Positions 52,226 to 60,544 of a DNA stretch of 64,000 nt are shown piece after piece. The position numbers were made by a program, and so were the translations under genes. Below the pieces are notes generated by a model. It had not been told where the DNA came from and ran no database searches. It worked only from the letters and a program-made list of their open reading frames with translations. The number at the start of each line of letters is the position of its first letter. Position 1 is the first letter of the stretch. Location of the stretch: contig JAAVFD010000012.1 of NCBI GenBank assembly GCA_014800945.1, positions 68,604 to 132,603 of the forward strand, read 5' to 3'. The DNA is from Barnesiella sp. Its GTDB lineage: Bacteria > Bacteroidota > Bacteroidia > Bacteroidales > Muribaculaceae.

Positions 52226-53536
52226 ATGAACACAGCTCCTCTTCAGGGCATCAAGGTAGTTGATTTTACCGAGGTGCAGTCAGGACCTTCTTGCACACAG
52301 ATGCTTGCATGGCTCGGTGCAGATGTTATTAAAATCGAACGTCCCGGTGTAGGTGACGCAACACGTAAAGAACTTCAGTTTAATCCTGACCTTCCAAGTT
52401 ATTATTATCTCCAGCTTAACTCCGATAAGAAATCTCTTACATTGGATGCCAAGACACCTGATGGCAAAGAAATTCTGACCAAACTGATTCAGGAGTGTGA
52501 TATTTTTGTAGAAAACCTTCACCCCGGAGCCATGGATAAACTCGGCTTCAGCTGGGAGGTTGTTCACAAGCTTAATCCTAAATGTATTTACGGTACCATC
52601 AAGGGATTCCCGGTATCTTCAAAGTACGCAAATCTTAAGGCATACGAGCCTATCGCTCAGGTAACAGCCGCAGCTGCTTCAACCACCGGCTGGTATGACG
52701 GCGAATACAATATTCCTACCCAGAGCGGCGCTGCCCTCGGTGACTCTAACACCGGTATGCACCTGCTCATCGGTTTGCTTGCCGCTCTTCAGCAGAGAAA
52801 TAAAACCGGCGAGGGCTGCTATGTATATCAGTCAATGCACAATGCCTGCCTTAACCTCTGCCGTATCAAGACACGTGACCAGCTCACACTTGACAAAATC
52901 GGTTATCTTACCCAGTTCCCGCAGTATCCCAACGGTAAGTTCGGTGACTGTGTACCCCGTTCAGGCAATATTGAAGGTGGCGGTGTGCTCGGTTGGACAT
53001 ATAAATGTAAACCCGCCGGCGATATGGATAGCGAAGTTGATGCCAACAACTATGTTTACATCATTCTTCAGCGCGGTGCCAAAGACTTTGAACTTGCCTG
53101 CAACGCTATGGGATTCCAGGATTGGCTCACCAACCCCGACTTCAACACAGCAGATGCACGTGACCGCAACAAACAGGCTATTTACCAGCGTATCGGAGCC
53201 TGGACTGCCGACAAGACCAAATTTGAGGTTACAGAAATTCTCGGCAAGGCAGGTGTGCCTGTAGGCCCTGTGCTTTCTACCAAGGAAATCATGAGTGATG
53301 AAACACTTTACGATGGAAATACCCTCGTTCGCATTAACCAGGGTGGTGAAATCGGTGAATTTGTAACAGTTGGATGTCCGTTCACCATGAGCAACTATCA
53401 GCCGACCTACGGTCCTGCACCTTCACTTGGCGGCAACACCGCAGAGGTGCTCACATCACTCGGCTACACTGCCGAACAGCAGGCTGAGTTTGCTAAAAAC
53501 GGTACAACCGAGCCTCTTGCAAACGGTCAGATGTAA
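52226..53536 (+). CDS. frc: Formyl-CoA:oxalate CoA-transferase
   Basis: Class III CoA-transferase of 436 residues that swaps coenzyme A from formyl-CoA to oxalate, the activating step of oxalate breakdown. The N-terminal KVVDFTEVQSGPSCTQMLAWLGADVIKIE is typical. The catalytic Asp is Asp173 in AALGDSNTGMHL. A glycine-loop segment (SGNIEGGGVLGW) corresponds to the loop that covers the active site in Oxalobacter FRC. The adjacent oxc gene makes oxalate specificity much more likely than other family III reactions. It starts after an AT-rich leader of about 50 nt and ends before a hairpin. Confidence 0.93.
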   Translation: MNTAPLQGIKVVDFTEVQSGPSCTQMLAWLGADVIKIERPGVGDATRKELQFNPDLPSYYYLQLNSDKKSLTLDAKTPDGKEILTKLIQECDIFVENLHPGAMDKLGFSWEVVHKLNPKCIYGTIKGFPVSSKYANLKAYEPIAQVTAAAASTTGWYDGEYNIPTQSGAALGDSNTGMHLLIGLLAALQQRNKTGEGCYVYQSMHNACLNLCRIKTRDQLTLDKIGYLTQFPQYPNGKFGDCVPRSGNIEGGGVLGWTYKCKPAGDMDSEVDANNYVYIILQRGAKDFELACNAMGFQDWLTNPDFNTADARDRNKQAIYQRIGAWTADKTKFEVTEILGKAGVPVGPVLSTKEIMSDETLYDGNTLVRINQGGEIGEFVTVGCPFTMSNYQPTYGPAPSLGGNTAEVLTSLGYTAEQQAEFAKNGTTEPLANGQM

Positions 53537-53565
53537 TTGACCTAAACTATAAATTAACATAAAGC

Positions 53566-53614
53566 CAGCGGAGCGGGGGGAACCGTAAACCGGGACTCAG
53601 CTCCGCTGCTTTTC
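53566..53614 (+). terminator. Hairpin between frc and oxc
   Basis: Stem CAGCGGAGC (53566-53574) / GCTCCGCTG (53600-53608) with a 25-nt loop, followed by CTTTTCTT. It may be a partial terminator or processing site that sets the frc:oxc ratio. Confidence 0.6.
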
Positions 53615-53652
53615 TTACCAAAATTCAAGAAACATTCTAAAAAATCACAATT

Positions 53653-55389
53653 ATGGCTACAACAACCACAACTCCCGCCACCACTCCCCAATTTCCGGAG
53701 CAGGTGACCGGTATGTATATACTCGCAGAGGCTCTGCGCCGCGTAGGAATCAATGATGTTTACGGTCTGGTAGGAATACCTGTTACCGAAGTTGCTTATG
53801 CAATGCAAAAAATCGGCATGAACTATTACGGTTTCCGATTTGAGCAGCAGGCAGGTATGGCAGCCGCAACCCACGGCTTCCTCACCCGTCAGCCGGGTGT
53901 GCTTCTCACCGTTTCATCACTCGGATTTCTTAACGGTTTGACAGCTACCGCAAACGCCACTATCAACTGCTACCCGATGATTCAGATTTCAGGTGCGTCA
54001 GACCCCACTATGGTGGATATGAACATGGGCACTTACGAGCAGCTTGACCAGCTCAACACAGCCCGTCCCCTCGTTAAAGCAGCTTTCCGTTGCTCATACG
54101 CAAAGGATATCCCTTCAGCTGTTGCAAGAGCTTACCGCGCAGCAGTGAGCGGACGTCCGGGTGGTGTCTATATCGACATGACCACCCCTGCCCTCGCTGA
54201 AATCATGAACCGCGAGGATGCAGAGAAACTGTTCTTCGACCCCGTTGATATTTACTCTGAAGTAGCTCCTAATGCCGAATCAGTTGAGCGTGCCGCTGAG
54301 ATTCTCGCTTCAGCCAAACGTCCTGCCATTCTTCTCGGTAAGGGTGCAGCATACGCTCAGGCAGAGGACAAAATCAAAGAGCTCGTTGACACTTACAAGA
54401 TTCCTTATCTGGCAATGTCAATGGCTAAAGGACTTCTTCCCGACAACGCTCCGCTCAGCGCACTGTCCTGCCGCTCAACGATCATGGAACAGGCAGATGT
54501 AGTGATGGTTATCGGAGCCCGTATCAACTGGATGCTTGAATTTGGCAAAGGCAAATGGAATCCGCAGATCAAATTCATTCAGCTCGATGTAGAGCCTCAG
54601 GAAATTGACCGAAACGTACCTATCGCCGCTCCTGTTGTTGGCGACATGAATATTTCTCTTGACGCTATCCTCACCGCCCTCAAAGGCAAAACCATGCAGG
54701 CTGACCCGACATGGGTTACCTCATTGCAGGCTGAGTCAAAAGAGAAAAATGCCAAGTTCCAGGCTCGTCTCACCTCTGCCCTCTCGGCTACACCTATGAA
54801 TCACTGGACTGCAATCAGCGCAATCAAACCTGTGCTTGAAAGCAATCCTGATGTTATTCTCATCAACGAAGGAGCCAATACTCTTGACGACACCCGTGAC
54901 TCTGTGGATATGTCGCTTCCTCGCCACCGCGTTGACTGCGCCACATGGTCTATCATGGGCATGGGCATGGGTTCCGCTATCGGAGCAGCTGTTGCAACAG
55001 GTAAGAGCGTAGTGGCTGTTGAAGGTGACTCTGCTTTCGGATTCTCAGGCATGGATTACGCTACAATCTGCCGTTACGGACTCCCTGTTACTGTGGTGAT
55101 TTTCAACAACGGAGGTATATATAACGGTATCGGTGTCAATCCCTCAGGAGGCACAGCGCCCGCTCCTACCACCCTTGACATCAACGCCCGTTACGACAAA
55201 ATCGGTGATGCATTCGGCTCCAAGAGCTACTATGTAACCACACCAGACGAACTCACCGCAGCACTCAAAGAGGCGATCGCTTCCAAGAAGCCTGCCATCA
55301 TTGATGTTCAGCTCGCAGCCGATTCCGGTAAGGAAAGCGGCCACATCGGCTACCTCAACCCGACTCCTCTTATTGAATATACCGTATAA
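53653..55389 (+). CDS. oxc: Oxalyl-CoA decarboxylase
   Basis: Thiamine-diphosphate enzyme of 578 residues converting oxalyl-CoA to formyl-CoA and carbon dioxide. The cofactor-activating Glu64 lies in FRFEQQAGMAA. The diphosphate/Mg site runs from GDSAFGFSGMD (458-468) to FNNGG (484-488). The wording GDSAFGFSGM...ICRYGLPVTV is very close to the Oxalobacter enzyme and sets it apart from acetolactate synthases. It lies 116 nt downstream of frc with a hairpin between them. Its product formyl-CoA feeds FRC, so the two genes form a closed cycle yielding formate. Confidence 0.95.
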   Translation: MATTTTTPATTPQFPEQVTGMYILAEALRRVGINDVYGLVGIPVTEVAYAMQKIGMNYYGFRFEQQAGMAAATHGFLTRQPGVLLTVSSLGFLNGLTATANATINCYPMIQISGASDPTMVDMNMGTYEQLDQLNTARPLVKAAFRCSYAKDIPSAVARAYRAAVSGRPGGVYIDMTTPALAEIMNREDAEKLFFDPVDIYSEVAPNAESVERAAEILASAKRPAILLGKGAAYAQAEDKIKELVDTYKIPYLAMSMAKGLLPDNAPLSALSCRSTIMEQADVVMVIGARINWMLEFGKGKWNPQIKFIQLDVEPQEIDRNVPIAAPVVGDMNISLDAILTALKGKTMQADPTWVTSLQAESKEKNAKFQARLTSALSATPMNHWTAISAIKPVLESNPDVILINEGANTLDDTRDSVDMSLPRHRVDCATWSIMGMGMGSAIGAAVATGKSVVAVEGDSAFGFSGMDYATICRYGLPVTVVIFNNGGIYNGIGVNPSGGTAPAPTTLDINARYDKIGDAFGSKSYYVTTPDELTAALKEAIASKKPAIIDVQLAADSGKESGHIGYLNPTPLIEYTV

Positions 55390-55421
55390 AAAACTTTCCG
55401 TTAACGCCTAAATTATTAATT

Positions 55422-56384
55422 ATGGAACACATAATACTATATGCGATTGTCCCGATTATCGTGGTGATGCTCGCGGGCTATATCTCCGGAAAGAAAGGTA
55501 TTTTCAGCGGTGATGATGCCAAGAAGTTCAATAAAGTGGTGCTTGACTATGCACTCCCTGCAGCCCTATTCGTGTCAATAGTGCAGGCAAGCCGTGAAGA
55601 TTTGGCAAAGGATTTGAAACTCACCCTCGTATCTCTGATCGGTATTATGGGCTGTTTCATGCTTGTCTATTTCATTTTCCGCTACTGTTTCAAGAAAAAC
55701 ACCGGCGCTGATGCTGCGATATCAGCTCTTATCAGCGGTTCGCCAACAATTGGATTCCTCGGTTTTGCCGTGCTGGAACCGATATTCGGAACAACTCCCG
55801 CTGTGGCTCTTGTAGTAGCTATCGTTGGTATCGTTGTCAATGCCGTAGGTATTCCGGTGGGACTCTCGCTCATGAATGCCTCGCTTGATGAAACCAACCC
55901 GAATAAGACCAAGGAAAGCGCATGGAAACCAGTGCTCCACGCTCTTGCTCAGCCTGTTGCATGGGCTCCTATCCTTGCCGTTGTTCTGGTGCTCTGCGGT
56001 TTGAAATGGCCGGCTTGGTTAAGCCCCTCATTCGACCTCATCGCTAAGGCAAACGCCTCAATGGCTGTGTTCTCAGCAGGTATCACCCTTTCAGCAATCA
56101 CTATCAAAATCAACTGGCAGGCCATTCTCGGCTCTATCATGAAGATGATTGTGATGCCGGCTGTGGTTTTGATTCTCGGACTCCTCTTCCACATGGATCC
56201 GTTCAACCTCAAGATGCTTGTTGTTGCAGCAGCTCTTCCCCCTGCTTTCTCAGGTATCATTATTGCGGATGAGTACAACACTTATGTTGCAACCGGCACA
56301 TCATCACTCACACTGAGTGTGATACTCTTCATCGGATTCTGTCCCTTGTGGATTTGGCTCACCGATTTGGCTTTAGCAGCATAA
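55422..56384 (+). CDS. AEC family transporter, putative oxalate/formate carrier
   Basis: Membrane protein of 320 residues with about ten helices in two halves, of the auxin-efflux-carrier family. Features: LAGYISGKKGIFSGDDAKKF after the first helix, SGSPTIGFLGFAVL in the middle and PPAFSGIIIADEYNT near the end. It lies 32 nt after oxc with no terminator between, so it is cotranscribed. E. coli has an AEC protein (YfdV) beside its frc (yfdW) and oxc (yfdU) homologues, which supports a role in oxalate uptake, formate export or exchange. The substrate is inferred from context only. Confidence 0.82.
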   Translation: MEHIILYAIVPIIVVMLAGYISGKKGIFSGDDAKKFNKVVLDYALPAALFVSIVQASREDLAKDLKLTLVSLIGIMGCFMLVYFIFRYCFKKNTGADAAISALISGSPTIGFLGFAVLEPIFGTTPAVALVVAIVGIVVNAVGIPVGLSLMNASLDETNPNKTKESAWKPVLHALAQPVAWAPILAVVLVLCGLKWPAWLSPSFDLIAKANASMAVFSAGITLSAITIKINWQAILGSIMKMIVMPAVVLILGLLFHMDPFNLKMLVVAAALPPAFSGIIIADEYNTYVATGTSSLTLSVILFIGFCPLWIWLTDLALAA

Positions 56385-56415
56385 TCGCACTGAATTAATT
56401 AAGTTAAACCCAATA

Positions 56416-56450
56416 AATCCCGAACGCGTAAATCGTGTCCGGGATTTTTT
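56416..56450 (+). terminator. Terminator of the oxalate cassette
   Basis: Stem AATCCCGAACGCG / CGTGTCCGGGATT (two mismatches), 5-nt loop, followed by a T-run. It lies 32 nt past the transporter stop. Confidence 0.8.
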
Positions 56451-56452
56451 CG

Positions 56453-56460
56453 TATCTTTG
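56453..56460 (+). promoter_or_regulatory. -7 promoter element of the wzi-like operon
   Basis: TATCTTTG, an exact TAnnTTTG match 23 nt before the ATG at 56484, directly abutting the preceding terminator. Confidence 0.6.
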
Positions 56461-56483
56461 CACCCACAAAATCAACCCCTATA

Positions 56484-57953
56484 ATGCGAATTATTAAATA
56501 CTTATATCTGATTGTTGCAGCAATTACGCTCCCCGGACACGCTTTTGCCAAGGAGATTCCGGACAGTATAAGCTACTCGGTGGAGGGCGCGGCATCGGTC
56601 AGTTCCGGAGATAATACTCCTTTCTGGCTGGTTAACAATCGCTTCGGACTCTCCTCCATTGAGAAAAACAATGGCTACCTCCGAGCAGGGTTATTCAAGG
56701 AAGCTAACCGCAACGGCAAGAAATTTGCGTGGGGTGCGGGAGTGGATCTCGCTGTGGCATATAACTTTTCATCAACATTCGTTGTGCAGCAGCTGTATGC
56801 CGATTTGCGCTACCGCTGCCTCGGACTCACTTTAGGCAGCAAGGAATTTACCGGTGGATTCAACAACCCCCGCCTGTCATCGGGCAACCTCCTCTTTTCC
56901 AACAATGCCCGCCCTATTCCGCAGGCAAAAATAGGCATTCCGGAATACACCTTAGTGCCTTGGACTAACGGCTGGCTTGCCGTGAAAGGCTATGTTTCGT
57001 ACGGATTTTTTACCGATGACAAATGGCAGAAAAGCTTTGCTGCCGAATGGAGCAAACGCACAAAGCATGTGCTCTTTCATTCCAAAGCGGGATTTCTCAA
57101 AATCGGTGACCATAAGCGGTTTCCCCTGGAATTTGAGGGTGCCCTTCAGATGGCTGCTCAATTCGGAGGCAAATCCATTACGGGCAACAAGGTGATTGAT
57201 ATGCCTAACTCACTGAAAGACTGGATTAAGGTTATCATCCCTTCATCCGGAGGCTCTAACACTCCGGTTGGCGAGCAGACCAATGTTTATGGTAACCATG
57301 TGGGCGACTGGAACGCAGCGATTTCCTACACTCCGGCATCTGACGCCTGGTCGGCAAAGATTTATTACGACCACTTTTTTGAAGACCACTCCATGATGTT
57401 TTTCGACTACACATGGCGCGATATGCTCCTCGGAGCGGAAGTAAGACTGCCGGAAAATCCGATTTTGGGCACCGTTGTGTATGAATATCTGCACACAAAG
57501 GATCAGTCCGGCCCAGTTTATTGGGACCATACTCCACAACTCCCCGAGCAGGTGAGCGGCCGAGACCAATACTACAACCACGGCATTTATACCGGCTGGC
57601 AGACCTGGGGCATGGGTATAGGCAACCCTATGTTAATATCACCTATATATAATCTCGACCACACCCTGTACTTCTATCACAACCGTCTCAAAACCCATCA
57701 TCTGGGTCTTGAAGGTCAGCCCTCATCACTTGTGGGCTACAGACTCCTGCTGTCATATACCCGCAGCTGGGGAACATACGACACCCCTACCCCTAAAGTG
57801 CTCAAAAACTTCAACACACTGATAGAAACCACATTTACACCAAGCAAACTGCCCGGCTGGAGCGGAAAACTATCGTTTGCCACCGACGGAGGAAATCTGA
57901 TAGGCCGCAGTTTCGGAGTGATGGTTTCAGTCAAAAAAACCGGATGGCTATGA
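56484..57953 (+). CDS. Capsule assembly Wzi family protein
   Basis: Outer-membrane beta-barrel protein of 489 residues with a signal peptide (MRIIKYLYLIVAAITLPGHAFA). The Wzi-like opening (FWLVNNRFGLSSIEKNNGY) is clear, and the body alternates in strands ending in a C-terminal aromatic/hydrophobic stretch (VSVKKTGWL). In E. coli Wzi anchors capsule to the surface. No capsule genes flank it here; the export operon at 11-16 kb may be its functional partner. A lipoprotein gene starts at its stop codon. Confidence 0.88.
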   Translation: MRIIKYLYLIVAAITLPGHAFAKEIPDSISYSVEGAASVSSGDNTPFWLVNNRFGLSSIEKNNGYLRAGLFKEANRNGKKFAWGAGVDLAVAYNFSSTFVVQQLYADLRYRCLGLTLGSKEFTGGFNNPRLSSGNLLFSNNARPIPQAKIGIPEYTLVPWTNGWLAVKGYVSYGFFTDDKWQKSFAAEWSKRTKHVLFHSKAGFLKIGDHKRFPLEFEGALQMAAQFGGKSITGNKVIDMPNSLKDWIKVIIPSSGGSNTPVGEQTNVYGNHVGDWNAAISYTPASDAWSAKIYYDHFFEDHSMMFFDYTWRDMLLGAEVRLPENPILGTVVYEYLHTKDQSGPVYWDHTPQLPEQVSGRDQYYNHGIYTGWQTWGMGIGNPMLISPIYNLDHTLYFYHNRLKTHHLGLEGQPSSLVGYRLLLSYTRSWGTYDTPTPKVLKNFNTLIETTFTPSKLPGWSGKLSFATDGGNLIGRSFGVMVSVKKTGWL

Positions 57954-58354
57954 AACAGAAAATATTCAGGATTGCGACCATAATAATATTCGCGGTCACT
58001 CTTCTGGGAGCGACATCCTGCCGCAAAGGAGGAATAAACGGAGACCTGGACGGGCAATGGAGAGTAATAACCATTGAAAATTATGTGACCGGTGACATTA
58101 CCGAGCCACAGAACATTTTCTACTGTTTTTATCTTCACACCGTTAACCTCACGGCACCTTCCGTAGTAGCCGCCGGTAAAATGACCTATTCAGGCAACTC
58201 ACTCACTCTCGAATTTCCTTATAACAACGATAATATTTCATTGAACCGCTGGGGAATATTCACATCCGAAACTATATTCAAAATCGAGCGGCTAAACTCC
58301 TCCCACCTCATTATCGAGAGCGGGTGGGCACGGATTACAATGCGAAAATTCTAA
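57950..58354 (+). CDS. Lipocalin-like lipoprotein
   Basis: Small lipoprotein of 134 residues. The signal peptide ends in LLGATSC (lipobox Cys near 24). The remainder has a lipocalin-like opening GDLDGQWRVITIE and beta-strands ending ESGWARITMRKF. Function unknown. ATG 57950 overlaps the wzi-like stop as ATGA; an in-frame ATG six bases upstream would add two residues. It is followed after 7 nt by lptE, so it is part of the same operon. Confidence 0.75.
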   Translation: MKQKIFRIATIIIFAVTLLGATSCRKGGINGDLDGQWRVITIENYVTGDITEPQNIFYCFYLHTVNLTAPSVVAAGKMTYSGNSLTLEFPYNNDNISLNRWGIFTSETIFKIERLNSSHLIIESGWARITMRKF

Positions 58355-58361
58355 TATATAA

Positions 58362-58886
58362 ATGAGTAAGAAAATCACATATACACTGTGCTGGCTCACC
58401 GCAGTAATTCTCGCATCAGTAATGTGGAGCTGCCGGATAAGCTATAAGCTGAACGGAGCCGCACTTGATTACAATGTGTATAAAACCGTTCATATAGAAA
58501 ACTTTCCCATTCGAGCAGCGTTAGTGTATCCGCCTCTCCAGCAGATGTTTGAGAACAAACTGCTTGACTATGTGACCAGAAACACAAGGCTACAGACTGT
58601 CGATTCAAAGTCTGACCTCATTTTGGAGGGTGAAATAACCGGCTATTCAATATCACCTCAGGCAGTTACAGAAAATGCACTCGCATCGAAAACGCGACTT
58701 ACAATAACCGTAAGAGTGAAATATACCGACACCAAGCAGGAGAAAAACGATATAGATCAGACATTCTCGGCTTACCGTGATTTTGACAGCTCTGAAATGC
58801 TGAATGATGTGCAGGATCAGCTCTGTCAGGAAATCTGCGATGATATTGTGCTACAGATTTTCAACGCTACATTCGGCAACTGGTAA
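58362..58886 (+). CDS. lptE: LPS-assembly lipoprotein LptE
   Basis: Outer-membrane lipoprotein of 174 residues that plugs and assembles the LptD translocon. The lipobox is ASVMWSC (Cys near 24), followed by the LptE pattern YKLNGAALDYNVYKTVHIENFPIRA and later LILEGEITGYSISPQAV and an ENALASKTRLTITVRVKY strand. Length is normal for Bacteroidetes. The next gene starts 13 nt later. Confidence 0.9.
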   Translation: MSKKITYTLCWLTAVILASVMWSCRISYKLNGAALDYNVYKTVHIENFPIRAALVYPPLQQMFENKLLDYVTRNTRLQTVDSKSDLILEGEITGYSISPQAVTENALASKTRLTITVRVKYTDTKQEKNDIDQTFSAYRDFDSSEMLNDVQDQLCQEICDDIVLQIFNATFGNW

Positions 58887-58899
58887 AGAATAAAAAGCC

Positions 58900-59643
58900 A
58901 TGCAAAACGACCCGTTAGACACCATAAACGATATTATAAAAACCGGAGAGGGATGCCCGTCGGCGGAGGATATCACTCAGCTTGAGGCTACATATCCTTA
59001 CTTCATCATACCTGCTATTCTCAGACTGACTAAAGCCGAAAGCATAACCGATGAGGAGCGCAAAAAGTTGTGCCTCACTGTAGCGCTGTCGTGCGGTGAC
59101 AGAACCACTCTTTTCAGACTAATCGACTCGCTTGGCAACAAACTCACATCCTTCTACCCACCGGAAGAAATACCTGACGCCACCACTACCGAGGATGCCC
59201 TGAATACATTTATCGAGGCATACAGCAATATTAACGACAACGACACGGCACAACTTGAGCACATGATTTTCAACCCCGTGCCGGTTGAGGACTACGCGGC
59301 TCGGCTTGAACGCGAGGATGGTGTTGCCACTCAGGGGCAGGATGCTGTGTTTGATGCCTTTCTAAAGGAATTCTCACCTACCGGAACAAATAGCAGTTCT
59401 GCGGGCGCCGCAGTGCCGCTACCGGCAGATTTCGAGGATGATGAACCGATACGCGCCACCCGCCTGGATGAGATACAGATACGTCAGAATCAAGCAAAAA
59501 TATGTATTTCAAAAGGCGATTACAACCGGGCTTATGAAATAATCCGCTCACTAAGTTTGAAATATCCGGAAAAAAGTGTTTACTTTGCAGACCAATTGCG
59601 TTTCTTAGAGAAACTGATGCTTATTTCTAAATATAAAAAATAA
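58900..59643 (+). CDS. Conserved hypothetical protein between lptE and secG
   Basis: Cytosolic protein of 247 residues without signal peptide or membrane helix. The N-terminal part is helical (EDITQLEATYPYFIIPAILR), the middle is acidic and low in complexity (about 120-185), and the C-terminus has a TPR-like helical hairpin (AKICISKGDYNRAYEIIRSL). The lptE-this-secG order is one I recall from other Bacteroidales, but I know no assigned function. Gaps of 13 and 16 nt indicate one operon. Confidence 0.7.
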   Translation: MQNDPLDTINDIIKTGEGCPSAEDITQLEATYPYFIIPAILRLTKAESITDEERKKLCLTVALSCGDRTTLFRLIDSLGNKLTSFYPPEEIPDATTTEDALNTFIEAYSNINDNDTAQLEHMIFNPVPVEDYAARLEREDGVATQGQDAVFDAFLKEFSPTGTNSSSAGAAVPLPADFEDDEPIRATRLDEIQIRQNQAKICISKGDYNRAYEIIRSLSLKYPEKSVYFADQLRFLEKLMLISKYKK

Positions 59644-59659
59644 ATAAACTACCGAAGAT

Positions 59660-60013
59660 ATGTATGTAGTCCTTATTGTTCTCACCCTCATCGCCGCAAT
59701 TCTTCTTATCGGCGTAGTGCTTATCCAGAAATCTAAAGGAGGAGGTCTGTCATCCTCTTTTGCAGGTTCTAACCAGATTATGGGTGTGAGACGCACCAAC
59801 AATTTCATTGAAAAAGTTACCTGGATTCTCGCCGGTGCTATCTGCCTTTTTGCTATAGCATCTTCTTTCTTCCTTCCGTCTGCATCTGACATACAGACCT
59901 CTAAGGTGAAAGCTACCAGCCCGATGCAGCAGGAAGTACCCGGCAACTACGATTCTCCTGTGGCTCAGGATAACGCGCCCGCCGCTGCTCCTGAAGCACC
60001 TGTTGCTGAATAA
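59660..60013 (+). CDS. secG: Preprotein translocase subunit SecG
   Basis: Small inner-membrane subunit of the Sec channel, 117 residues. Two hydrophobic helices (about 3-20 and 53-72) are separated by the conserved cytoplasmic loop VVLIQKSKGGGLSSSFAGSN. The C-terminal Ala/Pro-rich tail is common in Bacteroidetes SecG. It is the end of the lptE operon and is followed by a hairpin. Confidence 0.95.
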   Translation: MYVVLIVLTLIAAILLIGVVLIQKSKGGGLSSSFAGSNQIMGVRRTNNFIEKVTWILAGAICLFAIASSFFLPSASDIQTSKVKATSPMQQEVPGNYDSPVAQDNAPAAAPEAPVAE

Positions 60014-60038
60014 TCATCCGCATCCGGTTTAACAAAAG

Positions 60039-60084
60039 ACAGAAGGGAGGAGTGTAACCGCTACATTTCCTCCCTTTATTCTGT
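60039..60084 (+). terminator. Hairpin after secG
   Basis: Stem AAGGGAGGA (60043-60051) / TCCTCCCTT (60068-60076), with outer ACAG / CTGT pairs. The T-run is weak, so it is a terminator-like structure only. Confidence 0.5.
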
Positions 60085-60151
60085 AAATATCTAACCAAAT
60101 CTCCTTTCCGAGTGTTATTTCATAAAAGAAACATTTAACAACAGAAGAATT

Positions 60152-60526
60152 ATGGAAACAACCCGTCAAGCAAAAATAGCACGACTCATTCAAAAGGAGC
60201 TCAGTGAGATATTTCGTCAGCAAACAGCAAAGACAAGAGGTGTACTCGTGTCGGTGAGTACCGTCAGGGTATCTCCCGATTTGAGTATTGCCAAAGCATA
60301 CCTCTCCGTTTTCCCTGGAGATAAAGCGCAGGAGGTTATGGAAAATATCAACCGGAGCGCCAAGACTATTCGCTACGAACTCGCTCAGAAAGTGAGATTC
60401 CAGTTGCGCAAAACTCCGGAACTTGCCTTTTATCTTGACGATTCTCTTGACTATATCGAGAAAATCGACAGCCTTCTTGCAAGCGACTCCACCGAAAAGG
60501 AGCTGCCTGCTGCCGAGTCTAACTGA
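60152..60526 (+). CDS. rbfA: 30S ribosome-binding factor RbfA
   Basis: Small-subunit maturation factor of 124 residues with a type-II KH fold. The N-terminus METTRQAKIARLIQKELSEI and the central VSTVRVSPDLSIAKAYLSVFP are typical, as is ELAQKVRFQLRKTPELAFYLDDSLDY. Length is normal. The next gene begins 18 nt after its stop. Confidence 0.95.
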   Translation: METTRQAKIARLIQKELSEIFRQQTAKTRGVLVSVSTVRVSPDLSIAKAYLSVFPGDKAQEVMENINRSAKTIRYELAQKVRFQLRKTPELAFYLDDSLDYIEKIDSLLASDSTEKELPAAESN

Positions 60527-60544
60527 TAATCAAAACTTACTCAA

